Below are positions 27,636-36,682 of a stretch of DNA of 55,436 nucleotides, in pieces; within the stretch, counting starts at the first letter, position 1; every line of letters starts with the position of its first letter. Made by a program: the position numbers and the translations under genes. Origin of the DNA: CAYPCH01 sp964409165 (GTDB lineage: Bacteria; Bacillota; Clostridia; Acetivibrionales; Acetivibrionaceae); NCBI GenBank assembly GCA_964409165.1, contig CAYPCH010000007.1:1-55436 (forward strand), read 5' to 3'. The notes below the pieces were generated by a model. The model ran no database searches and had not been told where the DNA came from. It saw only the letters and a list, made by a program, of their open reading frames with translations.

Positions 27636-30230
27636 ATGAATGCTAATAGGATTAATATAAAACAAAACTTAATAAGTCTGTCTGTTTTTTTATTTATAGC
27701 TTTATTATCGGCAGTTCTTATAATGACCGCTATTAACATGCTGGAGATTCCTAAACCTGAAGCCAGCGGAAAAGGCGATCAAACTTCCTCACCCAAGAAC
27801 ACTGATAAAAGTGCAGGCAATAATAGCAGTAACAGAGCAGATAACAATATAGATAATAACGGAAAAACACCTGATATATCGGAATATTGGGATAGAGGTA
27901 AAGAGTGGCGTGAGAGAGCGAAGCAACAGCTTGAGGAGAGGAAAAGCGCTGGTAATAAGTTGCGGGACGGTTATGCATACGGAAGCCAGCCGGGAAGTTT
28001 TGCTCCACGAGGTGGAAATGGAGCTTTTACCCCTCATATGCCCCAAGATATGCCGAATGTCGACATATCCGGAAATCAGGAGTTCCCGGATATGCCCTTT
28101 GGCATGAAAGAGCCTGACGGAAATACAATGGCTATGGGGGATGGCAAGAGACCTCATGTACCTGTGTTCGAAATTCTGGGTAAGCCAAACTATTCTTTTC
28201 TTAAAGTCATGACAATGGAAAACTATCAGGGAAACCATTGGGTTATGGCAAAAGAAAAGCCAGAAGTAAAGCTTATGCTTGGTGTTGAAAGGACAAAGGG
28301 CTTTGTCCGCAATTCTGTCAAGATTAAGCCTATAGAGCCTTCGGAAGGTTATCTTCCCGTGCTTTCGGGCGAGTTTGACCTCAAATATACTCACAGTGTT
28401 TTGGAGTATCAAAAGTCAGGTAGCTATTTTTCGGAAGTGCGTATTGATGACTACTATGAAATGGCATATAAAACTCCTCCGGGCGAGTTGGAACTTATAA
28501 ATGCAGATGTTGACGACTCATACAATTATGATGTTATTATCCCGGAATTAATGGACGAAATTATTGACAGGGTGATAGAAGGCAGTAGCAGTGATTATGA
28601 GGCAATAAAGAATGTTGAAAAATTCCTTGCGGAAAATTATACATTGAATAACAACATAACAAAGAGTTATGGGGAGCAGGATGCAATAATTGCATTTCTC
28701 TTCGGGGAGCAGAAACAGGGAAACACCATGGATTTTATGTCTGCCTATACATACATTCTAAGGTCAGTGGGAATTCCATGTAGACTGGCTTTAGGCTATA
28801 AGATAGACAAGGAACAGCCGTATCAGATTGTTTACCTTGATCAGACTTATATTTATCCTGAAATAAAATTTAAAGATTACGGATGGGTTCCTATGGAAAT
28901 TATGGATAAGGTCTTTGGGTTTAATCCGTCTTATGAACCTTATATTAGTACAGTTACCGAGATAACTTCGATGGATGCATCAGCAAAAAGGGGGACAAAT
29001 TTCACTGTAAAGGGAACGGTGAAGGATATCGAAGGAAATCCACTCAATGATATGTCCGTTCTGATATATGTACGGGATAAAAAGGACGATCCATGCCTCT
29101 CTTATGGAAAGGCAAGAGTAAACAACGGTGAATATGAAGCAAACCTTGACATAATTGATGATATAGGGGCGGGGAAGTATCAGGTTGCAGCAGACCTGCT
29201 CGAAAATGATACCTATAGGACGTCAACCAGCGACCCGGAACTCAAAGTAGTTACAGATACATTGCTTCAGTTGGATACATCCGATAGCTTTTGGGGGACA
29301 AGCTTTAAGCTTTCTGGAAAGCTTATTGATGCATACTCAAATGAAGGTATTGGCGGGGAAGAACTTGCAATTAATGTGAGTTTTAAGCAGATGGATATAT
29401 CTGAGGTTGTTGAATTGGGCACAGGGGGTGTTTTTTCAGATACTGTTGAAATTGACATACCTGAAAATTTGTATCCCGAAAAAGATTATTTTTTTATCAG
29501 AAAATATCCCCTTGTTTATAGTGTGAGCTTTGGAGGAACAGATGTTTTTTTCCCTTCTTCGGTGGACGAAAATGTGGTTATGTGGCAAATACTTTGGTTT
29601 AGAATCTTGATACCTCTATTGGTTTTGCTTCTTACTGCAGGAATGCTAGTTGTTGTAGTGCTAAAGAGGAAGAAAATCGAAGAATTTGCTGGCATAAGCG
29701 AACTTCCTTTTTTAAATGAGGAGGCAGGTACTCCCGAAAGTAATTATTTAAGCGATATGCCTTTGTTTTCTCGTAATGAGAGTAAAAGATTTTTTATAGA
29801 TTTTCCTCAAATAAAAGAGGGACTTCCTGATGTATGGGGATTTGGGGAGATGCTTAATGTAAGTTTCAGAGATGTCTCATATAATAAAGGTGAGGTTTTG
29901 GCGGATTTCCATAGAAAGGGGATGTACAGGATAAGCCTTTTAGAAGGAAGAACAAAAGAGGCGGTAAGAGAAATACGAATAGTTGATTATAGGGAAGAAG
30001 TAATTGCTATAGGGAAGGCTTTCATATTGAAAGTTACAAGTGGAGGCTGTAATATAAGTCCTATTATGACGTTAAGGGAAATCCAGGAAGTGATTAAGCC
30101 CAGAGTGGCTTTTAACAAGCACATGATTCTCGATAAAGTGTTTGTTATACTTGAAAAGGCTGTTTACAGCGAGATGGATATCGGCAGGGAAGAATATGAA
30201 AAGTTTTTCTTTGGAATGAAGGAACTATAA
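27636..30230 (+). CDS. Transglutaminase-fold membrane protein with degenerate catalytic triad
   Basis: 864 residues. There is one N-terminal membrane helix (ISLSVFLFIALLSAVLIMTAI), then a low-complexity Ser/Asn/Gly/Pro/Met stretch (about 40-180). A transglutaminase-like core at about 310-425 follows the TgpA pattern: FLAENYTL..., GNTMDFMSAYTYILRSVGIPCRLALGYK, and DYGWVPME. Aligned by eye with active members, the catalytic Cys is Thr364, the His is Tyr405 and the Asp is Glu421, so all three are replaced. Two Ig-like / regulatory-domain stretches (about 440-660) and a second helix (LIPLLVLLLTAGMLVVVVL) lead to a cytoplasmic C-terminal domain of about 180 residues. It heads an operon with MoxR and DUF58 genes, the usual partners. 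The likely role is a cell-surface binding or sensing scaffold. There is no clear ribosome binding site before ATG 27636. Confidence 0.75.
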   Translation: MNANRINIKQNLISLSVFLFIALLSAVLIMTAINMLEIPKPEASGKGDQTSSPKNTDKSAGNNSSNRADNNIDNNGKTPDISEYWDRGKEWRERAKQQLEERKSAGNKLRDGYAYGSQPGSFAPRGGNGAFTPHMPQDMPNVDISGNQEFPDMPFGMKEPDGNTMAMGDGKRPHVPVFEILGKPNYSFLKVMTMENYQGNHWVMAKEKPEVKLMLGVERTKGFVRNSVKIKPIEPSEGYLPVLSGEFDLKYTHSVLEYQKSGSYFSEVRIDDYYEMAYKTPPGELELINADVDDSYNYDVIIPELMDEIIDRVIEGSSSDYEAIKNVEKFLAENYTLNNNITKSYGEQDAIIAFLFGEQKQGNTMDFMSAYTYILRSVGIPCRLALGYKIDKEQPYQIVYLDQTYIYPEIKFKDYGWVPMEIMDKVFGFNPSYEPYISTVTEITSMDASAKRGTNFTVKGTVKDIEGNPLNDMSVLIYVRDKKDDPCLSYGKARVNNGEYEANLDIIDDIGAGKYQVAADLLENDTYRTSTSDPELKVVTDTLLQLDTSDSFWGTSFKLSGKLIDAYSNEGIGGEELAINVSFKQMDISEVVELGTGGVFSDTVEIDIPENLYPEKDYFFIRKYPLVYSVSFGGTDVFFPSSVDENVVMWQILWFRILIPLLVLLLTAGMLVVVVLKRKKIEEFAGISELPFLNEEAGTPESNYLSDMPLFSRNESKRFFIDFPQIKEGLPDVWGFGEMLNVSFRDVSYNKGEVLADFHRKGMYRISLLEGRTKEAVREIRIVDYREEVIAIGKAFILKVTSGGCNISPIMTLREIQEVIKPRVAFNKHMILDKVFVILEKAVYSEMDIGREEYEKFFFGMKEL

Positions 30231-30249
30231 GTATTTTTGGAGGCTTGCG

Positions 30250-31428
30250 ATGTATCAAAAGAGTCAGCTATCGGATATTTCCGTGAAGAAGACACTGACA
30301 TACCCCACCATATTGGTGCTGGTTTTAAGTTTTTGTGTTTTTTACTTTTTTCAGCCCCGTGGGCCTGGATATAATGTCAGGGAGAGTTTTTATTTTTTAA
30401 TGTATCCCTGTATAGTTATATTTATCGGGTTATCTGCAAGAAGTATGATTGATTTTTTGCTTGCAGGAAGATGGGTGGGCATAATCAAAAACTCAACTGT
30501 TATTATGTCAAACGGAACTGCTACTTTTCTGTTTTTATTTCTGGTATCCGGGATAAGGGAATTGAGACTGGCAAGTACAGCTGTAATATTTATTACCATT
30601 TCCTATATTATTTACAGAATTTCAAAGGTCTTTGAAGACAGAATTTTTATAGACAGTGTTATTAAGGCGTTTGCATATATAATAGCCGGGATATCTTTCA
30701 GGTTTATGTTTGTCAGTCTTTGGCCGATAGGCTTCTGGGAGGTTGGGTTTAAAATATCTGCAGGGGACTTGGTGCTATTCTCCTTTTTGGGCATAGCTGT
30801 TATGCAAATGCTGTCATTAATTGACCTTACGGGAAGCAAAAAGCTGGCTAATATATCAATGTGGCTTAAGCGAAATCAAGGGTCTAAGTTTTGGACCATG
30901 TTTGCAATGTTTTATTTATTGTATAATTTAAGGGGGGATATTATGGGAGGTTCAATTCTGGGTGAATGGATATTTATTTTCGTTGTTTTGCTGGTGGCAT
31001 TCATTATACTTGCCATAAAGCTCAAGAATGCTGTGGTATATGCACCTGAAGAAAAGCTGGAAAAGCATTTTCAGGATGTTAGTTACAGTAAAATAAAAGA
31101 TATAACAAACATTTCGAAATATATAAATGATTTTGTGAGACATGGAAGCAAGTCGGGAATTGTGTCTTGCCTTTACTATATGGCATGCAAGGCTGAGATT
31201 TCCATTGGAACCGCAAGCAGAATAATATCACCGGTTATAGAGTATAAGGATATGGAGTATCCGGGAATAGCAACAAGAAAGAGCTATATGGTTGTTGAGG
31301 AAAGGAACAGACAGAACAGGACAAAGATTATTGAGAATGTAATATACAATTTTGAATACTACGGAAGGGGAGTTGGAGATTTTAATGAATTCGGAAAAAC
31401 TTCAGGCACTATGCAACACTATAATTGA
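30250..31428 (+). CDS. Polytopic membrane protein of unknown function, MoxR operon
   Basis: 392 residues with about seven hydrophobic segments in the first 265 (for example TILVLVLSFCVFYFF, ATFLFLFLVSGI, WIFIFVVLLVAFIILAI), then a cytoplasmic C-terminal part of about 120 residues ending FEYYGRGVG. I do not recognise a named family. The ribosome binding site TTGGAGG lies before ATG 30250, 19 bp after the transglutaminase-fold gene. The end overlaps the MoxR gene by 44 bp, showing tight translational coupling. By context it may be a membrane partner of the MoxR/DUF58 system. Confidence 0.75.
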   Translation: MYQKSQLSDISVKKTLTYPTILVLVLSFCVFYFFQPRGPGYNVRESFYFLMYPCIVIFIGLSARSMIDFLLAGRWVGIIKNSTVIMSNGTATFLFLFLVSGIRELRLASTAVIFITISYIIYRISKVFEDRIFIDSVIKAFAYIIAGISFRFMFVSLWPIGFWEVGFKISAGDLVLFSFLGIAVMQMLSLIDLTGSKKLANISMWLKRNQGSKFWTMFAMFYLLYNLRGDIMGGSILGEWIFIFVVLLVAFIILAIKLKNAVVYAPEEKLEKHFQDVSYSKIKDITNISKYINDFVRHGSKSGIVSCLYYMACKAEISIGTASRIISPVIEYKDMEYPGIATRKSYMVVEERNRQNRTKIIENVIYNFEYYGRGVGDFNEFGKTSGTMQHYN

Positions 31429-32374
31429 TGAGGTAGGGGCTGTATTTGTAACACAGGACAAGGTTGTTTTGAAGAAAATACTCTGCGGCTTTTTAGCTGG
31501 TGGGCATATACTCTTTGAAGACAATCCTGGGCTTGGAAAAACATTACTTGTTAAAATTTTTGCCAAAGCCACCGGGTGTGAATGGAAAAGGGTACAGTTT
31601 ACCCCTGACTTAATGCCTTCGGATATTCTCGGTACGAAAATATGGAAGAGCACATCTTCGGTCTTTGAATTGGAAAAAGGACCTATATTTACAAACTTTC
31701 TGCTAGCCGATGAGATTAACAGGGCAATGCCAAAGACGCAATCGGCGCTTTTAGAGGCAATGGAGGAGCATCAGGTTTCAATAGAAGGAACTACCTATGC
31801 TTTGACTCCGCCTTTTATAGTAATGGCGACACAGAATCCCATTGAAATGGAAGGCACCTATCCGTTGCCGGAAGCACAGTTGGATCGTTTTATTATGAAA
31901 CTTTCATTAGGGTATCTGGATACGGCCGAACAGGAGCGTGAGGTTCTAAAGAGAAGGATAATGTGGAAAAAGGACGACCCGACTGACGATATTAATCCCA
32001 AGGTCACGATGAAGCAGATTTTGATGCTTCAGGAAGAAGCAGAGAAGATATTTGTAGATGATAACATACTTATGTATATAACGGAAATTGTGAGGAGTAC
32101 CAGGACGAACCCCAGTGTTAGACTTGGAGCTAGTCCCAGGGGTGCTCTTGCTTTGTTGAAACTTTCAAGGGCGCATGCACTTATATGCGGAAGAGATTAT
32201 GTAATTCCTGATGATGTCAAGTTTCTGGCGGTTGATGCACTTTCACATCGCATTATGCTTAATATTGAACACATAATGGAGGGAAGAGTTCCTTCGGCTG
32301 TAGTAAAGAGCATATTAAGCAGGATGGAGGTACCTTACGATTATACAAGAGAAAATGCAGGGGGGCTTTTATAA
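31385..32374 (+). CDS. MoxR-family AAA+ ATPase
   Basis: A 329-residue AAA+ protein. Walker A is EDNPGLGKT, Walker B is FLLADEINRAMPKTQSALLEAMEE, and sensor 1 with the following loop is ATQNPIEMEGTYPLPEAQLDRF; an arginine-rich GASPRGALAL follows. MoxR proteins act as chaperones that load cofactors or remodel VWA-type partners, typically DUF58 proteins encoded next door, as here. The start is ATG 31385, 6 nt after GGAG, inside the preceding gene; the longer TTG start at 31352 lacks a site. The DUF58 start codon follows the stop codon directly. Confidence 0.92.
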   Translation: MNSEKLQALCNTIIDEVGAVFVTQDKVVLKKILCGFLAGGHILFEDNPGLGKTLLVKIFAKATGCEWKRVQFTPDLMPSDILGTKIWKSTSSVFELEKGPIFTNFLLADEINRAMPKTQSALLEAMEEHQVSIEGTTYALTPPFIVMATQNPIEMEGTYPLPEAQLDRFIMKLSLGYLDTAEQEREVLKRRIMWKKDDPTDDINPKVTMKQILMLQEEAEKIFVDDNILMYITEIVRSTRTNPSVRLGASPRGALALLKLSRAHALICGRDYVIPDDVKFLAVDALSHRIMLNIEHIMEGRVPSAVVKSILSRMEVPYDYTRENAGGLL

Positions 32375-33697
32375 ATGCCTAAGTTTGTGTCCCTGACAAG
32401 TACAACTTTTTTATTACTGCTATTAATTGGATTTGTCATTGCAAATAATATAGTTATATTGATTTCTTTTATACCCTTAATCCATCTTGCTTTTGGATAT
32501 TTTTTGAAGGCTCCCGGCAATATATGGGTAGAAAAGTCAGTATCCAAAGAAAGAGTAAATGGAGGGCAACTTTTGGAAGTCAACGTGAAAGTGGCGGTGA
32601 AAGAAGGCGTTGGGGTTTTTGAGGTATGTGATGTTGTTCCTCCGCAATTTGAGTTGGCTGAGGGCAGTAATTATTGTGCGGTTTGGAAAGGCGCTGGAGA
32701 GAAAAAAGTCGATCTTAGTTATACTATAAAGTGTACTACATCGGGTACTTACCCCATGAAAATTACAAAATGGAAATCGCGGCATTGTGTATGCAATTAT
32801 TCTGAGAGTGGGCAGTGCGAAAACAATATAAGTGTTGAGGTGTCTCCTAGACTTTTAGAACTTCGTAAAGTGAGAGGAATGTCGGCAACCAATAAAGTAC
32901 CTATGCCTCAGGGTGCATTATCAAGTATGGGTATGACTACAAATGAGTTTAAGGAAATAAGGCTTTATGCACCGGGTGATTCCTTTAAGTCCATTAACTG
33001 GAAAGTTACATCAAGAAGTTTGCTTAAGGGTAATATTTGGCCGGTTGTAAATGAATTTGAAAAGGAAGGCAAAAAATCTGTCTGGATTTTTCTTGACACA
33101 TCAAGGACTATGAATTTCGGCTCAAACGTAAAGAATGTGAAGGAGTATGCGATAGAAGCGGTAAACAGCTTGGCGGATTATTATTTGAAACAGAATTGTT
33201 CGGTAGCTTTTCACACTTACGGATATAGGCAGACCGCAATTTATTCCAGCTCGGGTAGAAAACAATATTACAGGATACTTAAAGAGCTTATTAGTATAAA
33301 AGATGCAAAACAGGAACATTTCAATTTAAAAAGCAGTCCTGTAAGCCTTTATGATGGAGTTTATTCTCTGAGGCAACACTTTACAGGTTTAAGACCTTTA
33401 TTTGTGATTGTTACAAGGTTTTGCACCAACAATTTTGAAGAACTGAAGAAAGGAATAGATCAGATGTCCAGATATACTGTTAGAAAAGGTGTACTGCCAA
33501 GTGTTTTGGTAGTGAATATTGCTGGTTACGGACTGATGGCAGAAAATAGTTCGGAAAAACTTGCGTCAAGCCTTCTTGATTCTATGAACAGGGTTATATC
33601 AAAAGAGATAAGAAAAAGTTGCATATGGGTTGATTGGGATCCGGCAAGGGAGAGTCTTACCGGAGCACTGTTAAAACAGGTGGTGCCGGCGAGATGA
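32375..33697 (+). CDS. DUF58 family membrane protein (MoxR partner)
   Basis: 440 residues. Two membrane helices lie at the N-terminus (about 5-45). Near residue 190-215 is the hallmark FKEIRLYAPGDSFKSINWKVTSR. The C-terminal half has a VWA-like fold: IFLDTSRTMNFGSN holds a DTSxT-type variant of the metal-ion site (usually DxSxS). These proteins work with MoxR ATPases and transglutaminase-like proteins in a widespread operon type of unclear role, perhaps envelope protein maturation. The gene begins directly after the MoxR stop, with GGGGGG ahead of it, and overlaps the next start by 4 bp. Confidence 0.9.
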   Translation: MPKFVSLTSTTFLLLLLIGFVIANNIVILISFIPLIHLAFGYFLKAPGNIWVEKSVSKERVNGGQLLEVNVKVAVKEGVGVFEVCDVVPPQFELAEGSNYCAVWKGAGEKKVDLSYTIKCTTSGTYPMKITKWKSRHCVCNYSESGQCENNISVEVSPRLLELRKVRGMSATNKVPMPQGALSSMGMTTNEFKEIRLYAPGDSFKSINWKVTSRSLLKGNIWPVVNEFEKEGKKSVWIFLDTSRTMNFGSNVKNVKEYAIEAVNSLADYYLKQNCSVAFHTYGYRQTAIYSSSGRKQYYRILKELISIKDAKQEHFNLKSSPVSLYDGVYSLRQHFTGLRPLFVIVTRFCTNNFEELKKGIDQMSRYTVRKGVLPSVLVVNIAGYGLMAENSSEKLASSLLDSMNRVISKEIRKSCIWVDWDPARESLTGALLKQVVPAR

Positions 33698-34332
33698 AGA
33701 TTATAATGCTAGTGGCAAGAGTTATTGTAGCTTATTCAGCTTACGCTATTTCTTTCATACTTTTGCAAAATACTTTTATATTCAATGAATTCTTAAAAAA
33801 AACAGCCTCAACTATCGAAACGGTTGTTGTAATAAATTTGGTTATAGCCTTTTTGATAGTACTGGTTTATCTTTTTTCCGGGAATATTTTAAAAGTTGTT
33901 GGCAGTATTTGCATATTGTTTTCAAGTGTGTCTATTGTAGCGCATTCAAAACTTTTAGACAGGATGTTGGGCTTCCGGATTGAGAGCTATCTTTCTGCGA
34001 ATATAACTTCTTTGCTTCTTTTTATAATGGTTATGCTACTTTTGACAGGAAGTAAATTAAAAAGAACTGAGGGAGAATGGGATGCTCTGGTTGCAGCTGG
34101 TGTGGTCGAAAACGACGTGAAAGTCATATTAAAGGAAGGTGTTCGCGCTCACCTTATATTTGTAGCTACTGTATCCATGTTGTTTATTATTTTATGGACG
34201 ATTGCCTTTGCAGCTGTTAATGTTAAGGGGTCAAATATGGTTGCCATCTTAAGTGCGCTTATTGGAGTTTCACTTTTTACAGGGTGTATAATTTTTATAT
34301 ATAGGAAATGGTCATCAAAAGTCGATATATAG
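33694..34332 (+). CDS. Small polytopic membrane protein of the MoxR operon
   Basis: 212 residues with about six hydrophobic segments (VARVIVAYSAYAISFILL, VVVINLVIAFLIVLVYLF, VGSICILFSSVSIVA, ITSLLLFIMVMLLLTG, LIFVATVSMLFIILWTIAF, MVAILSALIGVSLFTGCIIFIY). I do not recognise a family. The start ATG 33694 overlaps the DUF58 stop (ATGA), so the two are translationally coupled; the longer reading from 33634 would overlap DUF58 by 64 bp. It probably belongs to the same membrane complex by context. Confidence 0.75.
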   Translation: MKIIMLVARVIVAYSAYAISFILLQNTFIFNEFLKKTASTIETVVVINLVIAFLIVLVYLFSGNILKVVGSICILFSSVSIVAHSKLLDRMLGFRIESYLSANITSLLLFIMVMLLLTGSKLKRTEGEWDALVAAGVVENDVKVILKEGVRAHLIFVATVSMLFIILWTIAFAAVNVKGSNMVAILSALIGVSLFTGCIIFIYRKWSSKVDI

Positions 34333-34359
34333 AATGAACAATTTTATAGGAGGACTTTT

Positions 34360-36504
34360 ATGAGTAAGCGTAAAACCATAGGATTATTGATTAACGATAT
34401 AGATGGAAATTATCAGACTTTTCTCTGGCTTAAGATGAAAGAGGCGGCTGAGAAGTTTGATTGTAATCTTGTTGTATATGAAGGAAGATCTCTTGGATAT
34501 CTTAACAGTGCAGACAGGCATCACCATATTATTTATGAGTTTGTCAGCAGAAGTAGGCTTGACGGACTGATAGTAACAAGCGCTTCATTGGCAAGCCATA
34601 TTTCCGACCACGATTATGGTGAGTTTTGGAAGAACCTTAAAAATATAATTCAGGATATGCCAGTAGTATCTCTAGGGAAAAAAATGCCGGAAGCGTCAAA
34701 CCTGCTATTTGAGAATAAGGAAGGTTTAAAAAGCCTTTTAAGACATCTGATAAAAGATCACGGCTACACAAAAATAGCTTTTGTAACCGGACCTTTAAGC
34801 AGTGTGGAGTCAAATTTGCGATTTGATGCCTTCAAAGAAGCAATGGAAGAAAATGATATAGCGATTGACGATAGGCTTGTATTTTATGGTGATTTTTTTA
34901 GTCATACAGGTTACGATATTATGAACGAAATACTTATGAAGGATATTGAATACGATGCAATAGTTTACTCAAATGATGATATGGCATTAGGAGCAGTGAA
35001 ATGTGTCAAGGATATGGCAAGGCATAAAATGATGGATTTAAGCAAGAAACTTACGATATGTGGTTTTGACGATACATTCAATGCTGCACTGATAACACCT
35101 GCACTTACTACTGTCAGGCAACCTATTGAGGAAATATGCTTTAGTGCAGTTGAAATAATTTTGAAACAGTTAAATGGCGAAAAAGTTGAAGAGGAAATAA
35201 GTTTTCCCTCCATTCCGGTTATAAGACAGTCCTGCGGGTGTAGTCAGGAAAGCGCTGCAAATAATAAAGAGTCGGACAGTTGTTTAAGACTCCTGCCCGG
35301 ATTCAGGATACATGAGAATTTGCAGACATACTCTCTTGAAAGATTGTTTGACAGTATAACTTTATCCCTGCCTTTATGCTATGTAAGAAGTTGTTTTATT
35401 TCAACATATTTGAGTGGTTCAGTCATTTATGATGCCAACTCATTTGCTGGCAATTCATTTTTACTTCCGGAAAAATCGGAACTGATTTACGCATACTATG
35501 ACAATAAACGCATGGGAGTAGATAACAGTATCAGGTGTTTTGAAACAAAAGATATGGTTCCTTCATGCTTTGTACCCGAACACAGGCGCTTTACATATTT
35601 GGCTAATCCCTTGTTTTTTAACAATGAGCATTTTGGATTTGTTGTTTTCGAGGTAGATAATAATGATGTCATTAATTTTGAGCCCCTTAGAGGACAGATC
35701 AGCAACACATTAAAAGGGGCTTTGATGCTATTAGAAAGGGAGAAAATGGAGAAGAGTCTTCTTGAGAGTGAGCGGCTTGCCTCTTTAGGACAGCTTATAG
35801 GAGGTATATCCCATAATCTCATGACGCCTATTATGTCAATATCCGGAGCTTGTGCAGGTTTGGAGGATCTTATAAAAGAGTATATAGAATCTATAGGCGA
35901 CTCCAAAGTTACACAACAGGATCATCTTGAGATTGCTGACGATATGTCGGTATGGATAGAGAGGCTTACAGAATACAATTCATATATGAGTAATGTCATT
36001 AAGACTGTTAAAACCCAAGCAGTAAGATTAAATGCCGATGTTTCGGAAAGGTTTACAATAGAGGAACTGATAAGTCAGATCAGATTTATGATAAAGAATA
36101 ATATAAAATATAAAAACGTAGATATTAATATTGATTTACAAGTGAAGCCAGATGAAGCATTGACGGGAAATATTGCCAACCTGGTGCAGATATTTGATAA
36201 TCTTATTTTTAATGCAGTTCAATCTTATGAAGAGACTGAATGTGAGAGTCGGACAGTTGATTTTATTGTAAAAAACAAGGACGATTCTATTGTATTTGTA
36301 GTAAAGGATTGCGGTATAGGTATTAAGGATGAAGCGAGAAGTAAAATATTTAAGCATATGGTTACCACAAAGGGAAAGAATGGTACAGGTCTAAGCCTTA
36401 TGCTTTCATACTCTACGATTAAAGGCAAGTTTCGCGGAGATATTTGGTTTGAATCGGAACAGGGTTCAGGTACATCTTTTTATGTCGTAGTACCTCAAAA
36501 TTAG
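34360..36504 (+). CDS. Soluble histidine kinase with LacI-type sugar-binding sensor domain
   Basis: 714 residues with no signal peptide or membrane helix. Residues 1-295 match the periplasmic-binding-protein-like core of LacI regulators (KTIGLLINDIDGNYQ, SRLDGLIVTSA, GYTKIAFVTGP, DAIVYSNDDMALGA, LTICGFDDT, LTTVRQP) but lack the DNA-binding helix-turn-helix. Residues about 300-460 form a linker or GAF-like domain. The kinase part has the H box GGISHNLMTPIMS (H485), the N box FDNLIFNAV, the G1 box KDCGIGI and G2 GKNGTGLSLML. It should sense a cytoplasmic sugar or metabolite and signal by phosphorelay. No response regulator is encoded nearby. It lies 27 bp after the membrane protein gene, with AGGAGG ahead of the ATG, so it may be the last gene of the MoxR operon. 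Confidence 0.85.
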   Translation: MSKRKTIGLLINDIDGNYQTFLWLKMKEAAEKFDCNLVVYEGRSLGYLNSADRHHHIIYEFVSRSRLDGLIVTSASLASHISDHDYGEFWKNLKNIIQDMPVVSLGKKMPEASNLLFENKEGLKSLLRHLIKDHGYTKIAFVTGPLSSVESNLRFDAFKEAMEENDIAIDDRLVFYGDFFSHTGYDIMNEILMKDIEYDAIVYSNDDMALGAVKCVKDMARHKMMDLSKKLTICGFDDTFNAALITPALTTVRQPIEEICFSAVEIILKQLNGEKVEEEISFPSIPVIRQSCGCSQESAANNKESDSCLRLLPGFRIHENLQTYSLERLFDSITLSLPLCYVRSCFISTYLSGSVIYDANSFAGNSFLLPEKSELIYAYYDNKRMGVDNSIRCFETKDMVPSCFVPEHRRFTYLANPLFFNNEHFGFVVFEVDNNDVINFEPLRGQISNTLKGALMLLEREKMEKSLLESERLASLGQLIGGISHNLMTPIMSISGACAGLEDLIKEYIESIGDSKVTQQDHLEIADDMSVWIERLTEYNSYMSNVIKTVKTQAVRLNADVSERFTIEELISQIRFMIKNNIKYKNVDINIDLQVKPDEALTGNIANLVQIFDNLIFNAVQSYEETECESRTVDFIVKNKDDSIVFVVKDCGIGIKDEARSKIFKHMVTTKGKNGTGLSLMLSYSTIKGKFRGDIWFESEQGSGTSFYVVVPQN

Positions 36505-36600
36505 TATAAATATAATATAAAGTTCTGCCGATATATTATGTACGATTGTTCTCACATAACTATTCTTTGAAAAGTTTGTTTTGTTAGCAAATTTTTTTAA

Positions 36601-36643
36601 AAGGAAATTAAGTGCAATGTAAAGTCTTTATTCCGTTCGCTAC
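36601..36643 (+). repeat. Dispersed upstream palindromic element, copy c (core only)
   Basis: The core begins AAGGAAATTAAGTGC and ends TTCGCTACA. It is the most diverged copy: the arms TGCAAT and the right arm no longer pair fully. It ends 39 nt before the pilT start and points the same way. Confidence 0.65.
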
Positions 36644-36682
36644 AACCCCAAAAACCCCAAAAAATATGAGGTGAATAATAGT

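Noticed and set aside
27789..28412. A 207-codon minus-strand frame
   Set aside because: It is opposite the transglutaminase-fold gene, has a composition unlike a protein, and has no ribosome binding site.
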